Part shown: positions 8,748 through 17,319 of the stretch, piece after piece
Position numbering within the stretch: the first letter of the stretch is position 1
Layout: every line of letters begins with the position of its first letter
DNA from: Streptomyces hilarionis
Lineage (GTDB): Bacteria > Actinomycetota > Actinomycetes > Streptomycetales > Streptomycetaceae
Assembly: GCF_024539675.1 (NCBI RefSeq)
Contig: NZ_JAHHIT010000064.1
Location: 1 to 57,214 of the forward strand
Direction: 5' to 3'
DNA length: 57,214 bases
The notes under the pieces: model-generated
Databases searched by the model: none
What the model was told of the DNA's origin: nothing
The model's input: the letters and a program-made list of their open reading frames with translations, nothing else
Made by a program: the position numbers and the translations under genes

Positions 8748-9154
8748 ACCGGCGCCGTCCTCTCCCGAATCGAGGCTCCCCCACGGCGGCAGCGGCATAT
8801 TCACCGCCGCCAGTTGAGGACGTTACGGAAGGTGGGCACAGCGCAACACCCCCTTCGGGCCCAATCTTGAATGGCCCGAACGGACTATGGGTAAGCGGCA
8901 GATCACCCGGGGGAGTGAGCCCGCGACATATGTGACGCATCTGACGAACGGGACAGTTCAGCCGAGTCACAACGGACGCCGAGTGACACACAAGGCGGAT
9001 TCGGACACGCCCCCACCAAAAATTCCGGGGAACATCCGGAACGATTCGGGGTCGCCGGACGTATTGATACGTAGCCCTGCTGCTGTGACAGTTGAGAGCA
9101 GCTTAGGCCAAGGCATTGACGCGTGTCCGGCGAATCAGAACGTAGGCTGCCCTC
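8748..9154. other. Divergent wblA/PBP intergenic region
   Basis: 407 bp without a credible gene, AT-richer than its surroundings and probably carrying promoters for both genes. It holds the palindrome at 9059-9072 and several GTGAC/GTCAC half-sites. Confidence 0.5.
9059..9072. promoter_or_regulatory. Palindrome ACGTAT-TG-ATACGT
   Basis: Perfect 6-bp inverted repeat with a 2-bp spacer, 83 bp upstream of the PBP start and 312 bp upstream of wblA. Such an AT-rich palindrome is unusual in this GC-rich DNA. Binding protein unknown. Confidence 0.4.
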
Positions 9155-11428
9155 ATGCCAAAGAAGCGCTCGGGCGGTGGTCTGTCGCCAACGCAGCAGG
9201 CCGCCAAGTTCCTCGGTGTCAGTGTGCTCGCGGGAGCGGTGCTGGCCGGTATCGCCCTGCCCGCCTTCGGCGCGCTGGGCCTGGCCGCCAAGGGATCGGT
9301 GGAGTCGTTCGACGAACTCCCGGTCAACCTCAAGACGCCACCGCTGAGCCAGCGCACCACCATCCTCGACTCCGAGGGCGGCCAGATCGCCACGGTCTAC
9401 TCCCGTGACCGCACGGTCGTCGACCTGAAGAACATCTCGCCCTTCATGCAGAAGGCGATCGTCGCGATCGAGGACTCCCGCTTCTACGAGCACGGCGCGG
9501 TCGACCTGAAGGGCGTCCTGCGCGCGCTCAACAAGAACGTGCAGAGCAGCGGGGTCGCCCAGGGCGCCTCGACGCTCACCCAGCAGCTCGTGAAGAACGT
9601 CGCGATCGAGGAGGCCGGTGACGACCCGACGAAGGTCGCCCAGGCCACGCAGCAGACCATCGGCCGCAAGATCAAGGAACTGAAGTACGCGATCCAGCTC
9701 GAGGAAGAGCTCAGCAAGAAGAAGATCCTCGAGAACTACCTGAACATCACGTTCTTCGGCGAGCAGGCCTACGGCGTCGAGGCGGCCTCCCAGCGCTACT
9801 TCTCCACCCACGCCAGAGCCCTCACCCTGCCCCAGGCGGCCCTGCTGGCCGGCATCGTCCAGTCGCCGAGCCGCTACGACCCCGTCAACGACGAGGCAGA
9901 GGCCACCAAGCGCCGTAACACCGTGCTGGCGCGCATGGCCGAGGTCGGCGACATCTCCGCCGCCGAGTCGGCCGAGGCGCAGAAGGCTCCGCTGGGCCTG
10001 AAGGTCAAGAAGCCGAAGAACGGCTGCATCACCGCCGTCCAGGGCGCGAGCTTCTTCTGCAAGTACGTGGAGCGCGTCTTCCTCAGCGACCCGGTCTTCG
10101 GCAAGACCAAGGAGCAGCGGGCGAAGGTCTGGAACCAGGGCGGCCTCACCATCCGCACCACGCTCGAACCGCAGGCGCAGAAGTCGGTCCAGTCCTCGCT
10201 GAAGGACCACGTCTACAAGTCGGACAAGGTCGCGGGGGCCGCCACGCTCGTCGAGCCCGGCACCGGCAAGATCCTCGGGATGGGCCAGTCCAAGCCCTAC
10301 GGCTACGGCAAGAACGAGACCGAGTACAACTACTCCGTCGGCTCGTCCATGGGCGGCTCGAACTTCGGGTTCCCGACCGGATCGACCTTCAAGCCGTTCG
10401 TGGCCGCGGCCGCGCTGGAGGAGGGCCGGCCGCCGAACCAGGAGTACTCGTCGCCGTACCAGATGCAGTACCCGAGCCCGGTGCAGACCTGCGGCAGCAG
10501 GCCGTGGGTCAACACGAACGGCGAGAAGCTGGAGAACGAGAGCGAGTCCGAGAAGGGCCCCTTCCAGCTGCGCAAGGCCATGGAGCTCTCGGTCAACACC
10601 TACTTCGTGCAGATGATCTCCGACATCGGTCTGTGCCCCGTGGTGAAGATGACCGACGCGCTGCACGTCGTGCAGGGCAACGGCGACAAGCTGCCCGAGG
10701 TCCCGGCCATCGCGCTCGGCTCCAAGGGCATCTCCCCGCTGACGATGGCCACGGCCTACGCCGCCTTCGCCTCGCGCGGCATGTACTGCACCCCCGTCGC
10801 CATCGAGTCGATCACCCAGAAGGTCGGCGACCGGACGAAGTCGCTCGAGGTCCCGAAGTCCACGTGCTCCCGGGCCATGTCCGAGAAGACCGCGGACACC
10901 ATAAACACACTGCTGAGCGGCGTGGTCGACTCCGGCACGGGCCGGCAGGCCGGACTCTCCGGCCGCGACAACGCCGGTAAGACGGGTACGACGGACTCCC
11001 GCAAGAACGCCTGGTTCGTCGGCTACACCCCGAAGCTCTCCGGAGCCGTCTGGGTCGGCAGCGCCACCCAGAAGGTCCAGATGACCGACATCTGGATCGG
11101 CGGCCGCCATCACGACCAGGTCTACGGCGGCGACACCCCCGGCCCGATCTGGCGCGACGCCATGACCGGCGCCCTGGAGGGCAAGGACTCCGGCCAGTTC
11201 AACCTCGTCAGCATCCCGAACCCGCCCGACAAGAACCGCGACAAGGGCGACGGCGACGGAAACGCCAACGGGGGCAACGGCGGCAACGGAAACGACGGCG
11301 GGAACGGGGACGACGGCGGCTTCCTCACCGGCCTGCTCACCAACGGCGGAAACACCAACGGCGGCGACACGGGCGGCTTCTTCCAGGGCCAGAGCAACGG
11401 GAACGGCAACGGCGGCCGACGCCGCTGA
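9155..11428 (+). CDS. Class A penicillin-binding protein (transglycosylase/transpeptidase)
   Basis: 757-aa bifunctional peptidoglycan synthase at the SCO3580 position. After a cytoplasmic stretch there is one TM helix (~residues 19-45). The transglycosylase domain has EDSRFYEHGAVDLKGV and GASTLTQQLVKN. The transpeptidase motifs are intact: STFK (S410-K413), SVN (479-481) and KTGT (609-612). The last ~70 residues are a Gly/Asn/Asp-rich tail ending GGRRR, probably extracellular and disordered. ATG start with divergent wblA upstream. Confidence 0.95.
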   Translation: MPKKRSGGGLSPTQQAAKFLGVSVLAGAVLAGIALPAFGALGLAAKGSVESFDELPVNLKTPPLSQRTTILDSEGGQIATVYSRDRTVVDLKNISPFMQKAIVAIEDSRFYEHGAVDLKGVLRALNKNVQSSGVAQGASTLTQQLVKNVAIEEAGDDPTKVAQATQQTIGRKIKELKYAIQLEEELSKKKILENYLNITFFGEQAYGVEAASQRYFSTHARALTLPQAALLAGIVQSPSRYDPVNDEAEATKRRNTVLARMAEVGDISAAESAEAQKAPLGLKVKKPKNGCITAVQGASFFCKYVERVFLSDPVFGKTKEQRAKVWNQGGLTIRTTLEPQAQKSVQSSLKDHVYKSDKVAGAATLVEPGTGKILGMGQSKPYGYGKNETEYNYSVGSSMGGSNFGFPTGSTFKPFVAAAALEEGRPPNQEYSSPYQMQYPSPVQTCGSRPWVNTNGEKLENESESEKGPFQLRKAMELSVNTYFVQMISDIGLCPVVKMTDALHVVQGNGDKLPEVPAIALGSKGISPLTMATAYAAFASRGMYCTPVAIESITQKVGDRTKSLEVPKSTCSRAMSEKTADTINTLLSGVVDSGTGRQAGLSGRDNAGKTGTTDSRKNAWFVGYTPKLSGAVWVGSATQKVQMTDIWIGGRHHDQVYGGDTPGPIWRDAMTGALEGKDSGQFNLVSIPNPPDKNRDKGDGDGNANGGNGGNGNDGGNGDDGGFLTGLLTNGGNTNGGDTGGFFQGQSNGNGNGGRRR

Positions 11429-11443
11429 TCCGCCGTCACCGGA

Positions 11444-11494
11444 ACGACGAACGGTCCCTGCCCCCAGCGATGGGGGGCAGGGACCGTTCGTCGT
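11444..11494 (+). terminator. Terminator of PBP gene
   Basis: 22-bp perfect stem (11444-11465 with 11473-11494) with a 7-nt loop, 15 nt after the PBP stop. There is no U-tract, as is common in Streptomyces. Confidence 0.8.
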
Positions 11495-11556
11495 CCACGA
11501 CGCCGTGACCCTCACGGGCACCAGCGGGACACCGGCGCGACCCGGCGACCCGGCGG

Positions 11557-11604
11557 CCGGGTGACCGGGTGACCGGGTGACCGGGTGACCGGGTGACCGG
11601 GTGA
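11557..11604. repeat. Six tandem copies of CCGGGTGA
   Basis: Perfect 8-bp tandem repeat, six full copies plus a partial one, between the PBP terminator and the end of the GatB/YqeY gene. Probably a slippage tract with no coding role. Confidence 0.9.
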
Positions 11605-11641
11605 CCGTGGCGGGGAGCCGGGGCGGGTCGGCGCGGCGGAG

Positions 11642-12106
11642 TCAGCCCGCGAGGTGCTTCTTGACGACGGCGGCGACCCGACCGCCCTCCGCCAGACCGG
11701 CCACCTTGGGGTTCACGATCTTCATGACGGCGCCCATGGCCCGCGGCCCCTCGGCGCCGCCCGCCCGCGCCTCCGAGACGGCCTGGGCGACGATGCCGTC
11801 CAGCTCCTCGTCGCTGAGCTGCTTGGGCAGGTACGTGGCGAGGAGCTCGCCCTCCGCCTTCTCCCGCTCAGCCGACTCGGCGCGCCCGCCCTGCGCGAAG
11901 GCGTCCGCGGCCTCGCGCCGCTTCTTCGCCTCCTTGGTGATCACCTTGAGGACCTCGTCGTCGGAGAGCTCGCGCTTCTCCTTGCCCGCGACCTCTTCCT
12001 TGGTGATCGCGGCGAGCGTCAGCCGCAGCGTCGACGAGCGGAGCTCGTCGCGCTCCTTGATCGCGGCGTTGAGGTCTTCGTGCAGCTTCGACTTGAGCGT
12101 GGTCAT
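11642..12106 (-). CDS. GatB/YqeY domain-containing protein
   Basis: 154-aa helical protein typical of the YqeY family (SCO3581 position), related to the tail domain of the GatB amidotransferase subunit. It is Lys/Glu-rich with the conserved ATYLPKQLSDEEL and the C-terminal motif VMKIVNPKVAGLAEGG. Exact role in bacteria is unknown; tRNA-dependent amidation is suggested only by the GatB tail. ATG start at 12106, divergent from the phosphoesterase gene. Confidence 0.92.
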   Translation of the reverse strand: MTTLKSKLHEDLNAAIKERDELRSSTLRLTLAAITKEEVAGKEKRELSDDEVLKVITKEAKKRREAADAFAQGGRAESAEREKAEGELLATYLPKQLSDEELDGIVAQAVSEARAGGAEGPRAMGAVMKIVNPKVAGLAEGGRVAAVVKKHLAG

Positions 12107-12200
12107 GGGTCCGATTGTCGCAGGTGCGGACGTCCGGCCGCCCGCCGATTTAAGGGGCGGCCGGGCAAAGGAGGTTGGCGGCGTCTGACACGATGGAGGT

Positions 12201-13127
12201 ATGCGCGCGCGATACGGAGTACCTCTGTCCATTGCTGCGGCCGGCGCCGCCGGCCTGGCGTACGCGGCGGGTTTCGAAGCCCGCTCCTTCCGCCTCCGAC
12301 GGGTCACCGTCCCCGTCCTGCCCGCCGGGATGCGCCCTCTGCGTGTGCTGCACGTCTCCGACATCCACATGGTGGGCGGCCAGCGCAAGAAGCAGCACTG
12401 GCTGCGCTCGCTGGCCGGTCTGCGCCCCGACTTCGTGATCAACACGGGCGACAACCTGTCCGACCCCGAGGGCGTCCCGGAGACCCTGGACGCGCTGGGC
12501 CCGCTGATGGAGTTCCCGGGCGCGTACGTCTTCGGCTCGAACGACTACTACGGCCCCAAGCTGCGCAACCCCGCCCGCTACCTCCTCGAGAAGGTCCAGG
12601 GCCGCCACGGCCTCAACGGCAACCCGCCCGCGACCGACGTCGTCCACAACCCGTGGGAGGACCTGCGGGACGGCTTCGACGGCGCGGGCTGGCTGAACCT
12701 CACGAACACCCGGGGCATGCTGAAGATCGAGGGTGCGTCGGTGGAGCTGACGGGCCTGGACGACCCGCACATCAAGCGCGACCGCTACGCCCGGGTGGCC
12801 GGCGGCCCGTCCGCGTCGGCCGACTTCTCGATGGGCGTGGTGCACGCCCCGTACCTGCGGGCTCTGGACCCCTTCGCCGCCGACGGCTACCCCCTGATCC
12901 TCGCCGGCCACACCCACGGCGGCCAGGTGTGCATCCCCTTCTACGGAGCCCTGGTCACCAACTGCGACCTGGACACCGACCGCGTGAAGGGCCTGTCGAC
13001 GCACACGGCCGAAGGCCGCACCTCCTACCTGCACGTCTCCGCGGGCTGCGGCGCGAGCCGCTACACCCCGGTCAGGTTCGCCTGCCCGCCGGAGGTGACC
13101 TTGCTGACGCTGGTGGAGAAGAAGTAG
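12201..13127 (+). CDS. Metallophosphoesterase, membrane-associated
   Basis: 308-aa calcineurin-like phosphoesterase. Metal motifs in order: SDIHMV (~52), NTGDNL (~78), GSNDYYG (~112), GVVHAP and AGHTHGGQ (~235). A hydrophobic N-terminal segment (residues 7-24) is a likely anchor. It resembles YkuE/YaeI-type phosphodiesterases; substrate unknown. SCO3582 by position. An ordinary chromosomal gene shortly before the tRNA island. Confidence 0.9.
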   Translation: MRARYGVPLSIAAAGAAGLAYAAGFEARSFRLRRVTVPVLPAGMRPLRVLHVSDIHMVGGQRKKQHWLRSLAGLRPDFVINTGDNLSDPEGVPETLDALGPLMEFPGAYVFGSNDYYGPKLRNPARYLLEKVQGRHGLNGNPPATDVVHNPWEDLRDGFDGAGWLNLTNTRGMLKIEGASVELTGLDDPHIKRDRYARVAGGPSASADFSMGVVHAPYLRALDPFAADGYPLILAGHTHGGQVCIPFYGALVTNCDLDTDRVKGLSTHTAEGRTSYLHVSAGCGASRYTPVRFACPPEVTLLTLVEKK

Positions 13128-13220
13128 CAGGGAGCAGCACGTCCGGCAGGGGCCCGACGGGGACGGGTCTCCGGCGGGGTGCCCGGCCGGGGGCGAGTAT
13201 CAGTCGGGGCGAAGGACGTG

Positions 13221-13334
13221 CCCCTCGGACGGCCCGGACAGCCGGACGGCCCAGACAGCCCGGACGGCCCAGCCCGCCTGGACGGAGAAGCGGGCCCGGA
13301 CGGAGAAGCGGGCGAGCGGACGAACGGACGAAGG
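13221..13334. repeat. Degenerate GC-rich tandem repeats
   Basis: Clustered CGGACGGCC / CGGACAGCC units, two copies of ACGGAGAAGCGGGC, then CGGACGAA units, in the intergenic space after the phosphoesterase gene. No coding or terminator structure stands out. Confidence 0.7.
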
Positions 13335-13399
13335 AACGATCATCCCCCGAACAGCCCACCCGTATCGCCCGTTTCGTCACCCTTGCCTAGCGTGAGGGC

Positions 13400-14185
13400 A
13401 TGACCGCGCCGATACCCAGGGACCTCCCGGATCTGCCCGCGATTCCGCGGACCCACGCGCTCCTGCTCTCCTCCGTCCCCGCCTCAGCGGTGGTGCCTCC
13501 CGTGCGCCGGCCCCTGGCCGCCGTCCTCCGCCTGCTGCTGGCCGGCACGGCGGCGGGGGCCGTGACCCTCGCCTTCCTGCTCGGCAGCCCCCTGAGGGTC
13601 CTGAGCCACTTCGCCGTCCAGAGCAACATCCTGCTGGCCCTGGTCACGCTGCTGTCCGCCCGACGCGCATGGACCGCCCGACGCCCCCTGCCCGCGGCAC
13701 TGACCGGGGCAGCACTGCTCTACGTCGTGATCACCGGCCTCGTGTACCACCTGGTCCTGGCCGACGCGACCGTCCCCTTCTCCGTGACCTCCACCAACAC
13801 CGCCCCCACGGGCTGGCACGCGGTCGCCGGTCACCTCCTTCACACCGTGACCCCGGTGGCCGCCGTCCTGGACTGGCTGCTCCTGACAGCACCGGGCCGC
13901 ATGCGACTGCGCCGGGCCGCGACGTGGATGCTCTATCCCCTCGTCTACCTGGCGTTCTGCCTCGCCCGGGCCCAGGTGATCACGGCGGGCAGACCGGGCC
14001 GCTATCTCTACCCGTTCCTCGACGTCGAGGCCCACGGCTACCGGCACACCCTGGCCAACGCCCTGCTGCTCGGGCTGGCCTTCTACGCCCTCGCAGTCGT
14101 CCTCGTGGCCCTCGACCACGCCCGCCCGGACCCGATCAGCCACCGCGCCAAAACCGGATTTCGTCTCCAGCCACCGGTGGGCTAA
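13400..14185 (+). CDS. Pr6Pr family membrane protein
   Basis: 261-aa integral membrane protein with about six TM segments starting near residue 45. The pattern HFAVQSNILLAL, then VYHLVLAD, and LYPLVYLAFCLARA with YPFLDV, is typical of the Pr6Pr family (FAR-17a/AIG1-like). Function not established. It is the last chromosomal gene before tRNA-Pro; its stop is 33 nt from the tRNA 5' end. Confidence 0.87.
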   Translation: MTAPIPRDLPDLPAIPRTHALLLSSVPASAVVPPVRRPLAAVLRLLLAGTAAGAVTLAFLLGSPLRVLSHFAVQSNILLALVTLLSARRAWTARRPLPAALTGAALLYVVITGLVYHLVLADATVPFSVTSTNTAPTGWHAVAGHLLHTVTPVAAVLDWLLLTAPGRMRLRRAATWMLYPLVYLAFCLARAQVITAGRPGRYLYPFLDVEAHGYRHTLANALLLGLAFYALAVVLVALDHARPDPISHRAKTGFRLQPPVG

Positions 14186-14218
14186 AGTAAACGACGTCGC
14201 CGCGGCAAGCAGCGACAT

Positions 14219-14292
14219 CGGGGTGTAGCGCAGCTTGGCAGCGCGCTTCGTTCGGGACGAAGAGGTCGTGGGTTCAAATCCCGCCACCCCGA
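14219..14292 (+). tRNA. tRNA-Pro (anticodon CGG)
   Basis: Complete cloverleaf: 7-bp acceptor stem (CGGGGTG with CACCCCG), D-arm, anticodon stem CTTCG/CGAAG with loop TTCGGGA and anticodon CGG at 14253-14255, T-arm GTGGG-TTCAAAT-CCCGC and discriminator A. CCA is not encoded. Its 3' half is the integration site of the following element and is reconstituted by it. Confidence 0.97.
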
Positions 14293-14294
14293 CA
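14251..14294 (+). repeat. attL (44-bp core inside tRNA-Pro)
   Basis: This 44-bp segment, from the anticodon loop to two bases past the tRNA end, recurs at 27708-27751 with one mismatch (T14266 versus C27723). It runs to the tRNA 3' end, as for pSAM2-type integrases. Confidence 0.93.
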
Positions 14295-14308
14295 GCTAAA
14301 TAGCAGAT

Positions 14309-14343
14309 CAGAGGGCCCTTACCGAATCGGTAAGGGCCCTCTG
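14309..14343 (+). terminator. Terminator after tRNA-Pro
   Basis: Perfect 17-bp inverted repeat around one central base (CAGAGGGCCC... / ...GGGCCCTCTG), 17 nt past the tRNA. A related hairpin beginning CAGAGGCCC follows attR at 27757, and a decayed one follows the third att copy. Confidence 0.85.
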
Positions 14344-14353
14344 GCGTTGCTGC

Positions 14354-14370
14354 GTGTCTAACTGCGCGAC
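14354..14370 (+). repeat. Candidate integrase arm-type site, left end
   Basis: GTGTCTAACTGCGCGAC, repeated in direct orientation at 27593-27609 with one change. Both copies lie just inside the element ends, as expected for integrase or excisionase arm sites. Confidence 0.6.
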
Positions 14371-14408
14371 TATCGATTCCTGAGTGCTCGCCTGCGTGAC
14401 TACGACAG

Positions 14409-15578
14409 CTACAGCCGCCGCGGATCGGTGCCGAAGATACCGTCCATAGCGCCGGCCCCGGTCTGGATGACGGGCCGGATCTGCTTCCGGTAGAACTCCT
14501 CCGTCACAGCCGTCCCAGAGTGCCCGACGAGCCGCGAAATCACCTCCAGCGGGACGCCACGGTCGGACAGCAGAGACACGAAGCTGTGCCGGAGCTCCCG
14601 CGGAGTCCACTCATCGGCATCGAGCCCGTCGACGTCCTTGAGCGCCTGGCGAAAGGCGCGGCGGACGTTGGCGGCGTCGAGCGGCTTGCCGACGGCCGAG
14701 GAGAAGACGAGCCCGTGTTCCTCCCACTTCTCGTCAGCGGCGAGCCGATCCCAGCCCTGATCTTCGAATTGCTGCCAGAGAGCATCGACGCAGCGCGCCG
14801 GCAGAGCGAGCGTGCGCCGCGACTTCCGGGTCTTGGTGTCCCCGCTCTTTCGGACCGAGCGCCACACGGCGATGTGCGGAGGCTGCGGCGGGTCGGCATC
14901 CGGCTTGCCCTTGAGGAAGACGTGGTCCCAGGTGAGCGCCCGAAGTTCCTCGGTCCGGGCACCCGTAAGGAGGGCGAGGACGATGTACGCGTGCATCGAG
15001 GTGCCCTCAGCGCCCCTGAGGACGGCATCTGCCTGCGCGAAGGTGAGCGCCTTGGACGGCCGCCCGGCTTGGCCTTGAGGTACCGAGCACAGCTCGACGA
15101 CGTTGCGCTTCACCTTGTCCCGCGCCATGGCTCGTTTGACCGCGCGGTTCAGGTGCGAGTGGATCGCCTGGAGGGTGCGCGTGCTGAGGGTCTGCGCCTT
15201 CGTAGCGAGCCAGCGGTCAACGTCCTCCGCGCTGAGGTCACGGAGCTTGCGAGCACCCAGCGACGGGATGACGTGCTTCTCGGTCAGGAGCGTGGTCGTT
15301 GCGAGGGTGCTGGGGTCGAGGCCCGCCAGGCCGTAAGCGAGCCAGTCATTCACCGCGTCCTTGACCGTGTAGTTGGTCGGCGCGATGGCGAGGCCGTCTT
15401 CGTGGTCCCGCAGCACCTCCTTGAGCTTGTTCTTCGCCTCGGTCTTGGTCTTGCCACTCCCCCGCTTGACGATCGGTTTCCCGCTCGGGTCGAAGCCGAG
15501 GTTCGCCGTAGCGATCCACCGTTGTCTGTTCTCGTCCCAGTGCAGGCCGCCGTCACCGCGGCTACGACGCAGAGCCAT
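14409..15578 (-). CDS. int: Tyrosine site-specific integrase
   Basis: 389-aa tyrosine recombinase that would integrate and excise the element at tRNA-Pro. Core-binding domain ~70-165; catalytic domain ~175-370 with R208 (TGARTEELRAL), a Lys near 249-252, R330 in TPRELRHSF, H353 in VGHSG and nucleophile Y363. The usual first box-II His is Arg327, a variant I recall as common in pSAM2-like integrases. Its 3' end points at the att site 115 bp away. The ATG overlaps the excisionase stop by one base. It appears intact. Confidence 0.95.
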   Translation of the reverse strand: MALRRSRGDGGLHWDENRQRWIATANLGFDPSGKPIVKRGSGKTKTEAKNKLKEVLRDHEDGLAIAPTNYTVKDAVNDWLAYGLAGLDPSTLATTTLLTEKHVIPSLGARKLRDLSAEDVDRWLATKAQTLSTRTLQAIHSHLNRAVKRAMARDKVKRNVVELCSVPQGQAGRPSKALTFAQADAVLRGAEGTSMHAYIVLALLTGARTEELRALTWDHVFLKGKPDADPPQPPHIAVWRSVRKSGDTKTRKSRRTLALPARCVDALWQQFEDQGWDRLAADEKWEEHGLVFSSAVGKPLDAANVRRAFRQALKDVDGLDADEWTPRELRHSFVSLLSDRGVPLEVISRLVGHSGTAVTEEFYRKQIRPVIQTGAGAMDGIFGTDPRRL

Positions 15579-15760
15579 CAGGCGGCACGCTCCATCTCGT
15601 CAGCGATGAAGTGGCGCAGGGCGGACGCCGGAATGCGTCGGCAACGGCCGATGGTGACCGAGGGCAGCCGCCGCGTACGGATCAGGTCGTAGACGGTGGA
15701 CCGGCCGAGCTTGAGATGGCCCATCACCTCGGCGACGGTGAGCAGTTCGTCATCACGCAT
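15578..15760 (-). CDS. xis: Excisionase (helix-turn-helix)
   Basis: 60-aa DNA-binding protein with a MerR/excisionase-type HTH: LTVAEVMGHLKLGRSTVYDLIRT followed by LPSVTIGRCRRIPASAL in two parts. It assists excisive recombination and sits immediately upstream of int, overlapping it by one base and overlapping the rep fragment by 8 bases, so all three were one transcript. Confidence 0.92.
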   Translation of the reverse strand: MRDDELLTVAEVMGHLKLGRSTVYDLIRTRRLPSVTIGRCRRIPASALRHFIADEMERAA

Positions 15761-16232
15761 GGTCGGGCTCTCCTTCTACGTTGTGAGGGGCAGGGCGTGA
15801 GGCAGCGAACAGGGCTTCCGCCTTGGTGAGGCCGGTACCGGCGAAGCGCCAGTGCGAGAGGACGAGGACGGTGTCCGGGTCCGGGAGGGGGTGGCCGGCC
15901 AGGGCCGCGCGTTCGCGGGTGAGTTCTTCGTTGTGGTCGGCGCGTTCCTGGCGAAGGGCACCGAGGGTGACGGAGTACGCGCGGGATTTGGTGGAGAAGT
16001 GGCCGCGGAAGCCGAGCATGTGGGCCCACTTGCGCAGCCGGAGCTCTTCGACTTCGGGCAATCCTCCGAGGTGCCAGCAGGTGAGGATCATCCGGCGGGC
16101 GTGATCGGTGACGTCGGTGCCGATCAGATCGGTGATGGGGTTGCGGATGGTGCGGTCGAGGGTTCCCGCGGTCTCGGCGCCCTTGGTGGCCGACTTGGCG
16201 ATGTAGGCGGCGACGGCCCGGCTGCTGCTCAC
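15753..16232 (-). pseudogene. RepSA-like replication initiator, C-terminal fragment
   Basis: 159 aa that match only the end of RepSA-type rolling-circle initiators of Streptomyces elements: AVAAYIAKSATKGAE, TCWHLGGLPEVEELRLRKW, HMLGFRGHFSTKSR, LGALRQERA. Full RepSA proteins are, from memory, about three times longer, and the upstream ~250-300 residues are missing; the DNA beyond 16232 contains no rep coding. The GTG start at 16232 is only the first available one. The element is therefore unlikely to replicate autonomously. Confidence 0.82.
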
Positions 16233-16375
16233 CGGTCTGACGGTCCTTCACCTTGACCTCAGGCAGCGTGGTGACGAGGAGCGTGCGGCCGAGACGTCTA
16301 CGGGGATGACACGCATTTCGTGAACCTCACTTGATTCGGCGATGCGGACAAACCGCACCGCCCGCGCCCGGATAG

Positions 16376-16419
16376 CCCCCTAGACGACTAGGGAGTCACT
16401 CACCCCACCGTCTAGGGGG
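16376..16419. promoter_or_regulatory. CTAG inverted repeats
   Basis: CCCCCTAGACG (16376-16386) and CGTCTAGGGGG (16409-16419) are perfect reverse complements. Nested in the left arm is CCCTAG-ACGA-CTAGGG (16378-16393). These share the GTCTAGGG half-site of the operators at 20288 and 20853. Confidence 0.65.
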
Positions 16420-16455
16420 GGGCGCCGGCAACAGCAGGCTGGCGATCCGTCAACT

Positions 16456-16471
16456 GTTTAGGGGGCTACAC
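16456..16471. promoter_or_regulatory. CTAG-type operator, imperfect copy
   Basis: GTTTAGGGGGCTACAC, 14 of 16 positions identical to the operator at 20854-20869. Confidence 0.5.
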
Positions 16472-16686
16472 ATTAAGTTGCACCCCTGGGGCATGCGCCC
16501 CCACCCCACCACCCGCGGATCTGACCGAAAAACCCATCGCAGCAAGCCATTTGACGGCGTGTGATGTACGTCACTCCGGTAAGTGCCGCGATCCTGACGC
16601 CTGCCGCGACACCCCTGCGCACGGGCTACAAGCCGCACCGCAACGAGGGGGTTGTCACGCAACATGGATATTTCACGGAGCGGCAC

Positions 16687-17319
16687 ATGACGCCGCCCCC
16701 GCAAGAGGATCAACATCGGGCTGTCCTCGCGTTCAACGGCTTCTACAGGACGTGGTACTCCCGCGGCGTGGGCTACGCAATGCGGGCATACCGCATGCAG
16801 CAGGCCGATGCCGAAGAGGCGTCGAGCGACGCCATGGCCAGCGTGTATGCCATGTGGGGCGCTACCGACAATCCAGCCGCAATGTTCCGAACGATCCTGC
16901 GACGACGAATCATCGACCACCTGCGTGTCGACATCCAGCGCCGGAGTCGGGAAGCCCAGACGCTGGACGACGAGGCAGGAGAAGAGTCGCTCCCTCGGGA
17001 TGTAAGGGATGCGGTCGCCTTTCTGCACAATCCGGAGACCATGTACACCGAGGCGGACCAGCACAAACGCATCCTCGGCATCATCAACAGCATGCCGATG
17101 GCGTTGCGCACGAGCCTCGTACTGGCCGCCGAGGGCTACACGACCAGTGAACGCGCCGAGATCAAGGGCGTATCCGAAGGTACGGAGCGCTCGCATCTCC
17201 ATCGGGCTCGGATGCGGTTCCAGGAGTTACTCCTGACGGGCCTACCTCAACCGAAGAAGCGCGAAGAGTGCGAAACGAAGAAGGTCGAAGAATCTGCGAA
17301 GGAGGGGGAGGGAAAGTGA
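16687..17319 (+). CDS. Sigma-70 family (ECF-type) RNA polymerase sigma factor
   Basis: 210-aa sigma factor. Region 2 lies at ~12-90 (AFNGFYRTWYS, QADAEEASSDAM, TILRRRIIDHLR) and region 4 at ~125-185 (SMPMALRTSLVLAAEGY, TSERAEIKGVSEGTERSHLHRARM). ATG 16687 is preceded by GGAG at 6 nt; longer forms have no homology. The C-terminal ~25 residues are charged (KKREE...KEGEGK). The stop overlaps the ATG of the next gene by one base, so the membrane protein that follows is the obvious candidate partner. Confidence 0.85.
   Translation: MTPPPQEDQHRAVLAFNGFYRTWYSRGVGYAMRAYRMQQADAEEASSDAMASVYAMWGATDNPAAMFRTILRRRIIDHLRVDIQRRSREAQTLDDEAGEESLPRDVRDAVAFLHNPETMYTEADQHKRILGIINSMPMALRTSLVLAAEGYTTSERAEIKGVSEGTERSHLHRARMRFQELLLTGLPQPKKREECETKKVEESAKEGEGK

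Larger units (their letters stand above)
16233..16686. promoter_or_regulatory. Intergenic operator region between rep fragment and sigma gene
   Basis: 454 bp with no credible gene. It carries CTAG-rich inverted repeats at 16376-16419 and 16456-16471 and a CRP-like 9/10 match (TGTGA-N6-TCACT) at 16560-16575, about 120 bp before the sigma-factor start. Confidence 0.55.

Noticed and set aside
8903..11521. 872-codon open frame antisense to the PBP gene
   Set aside because: Composition is Arg/Leu/Val/Asp noise of an antisense shadow; the plus strand has an intact, motif-complete PBP.
11557..11604. CCGGGTGA octamer repeat considered as a phase-variation switch
   Set aside because: It lies between two gene ends, in no coding or promoter position.
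13484..14287. Minus-strand frame starting AGFEPTTSSSRT across the tRNA
   Set aside because: A well-known false ORF created by reading tRNA-Pro in antisense.
16560..16575. CRP-like TGTGA-N6-TCACT before the element's sigma gene
   Set aside because: A single 9/10 match; about one such match is expected by chance in a window this size, and spacing to a promoter is unclear. Noted under the intergenic region only.
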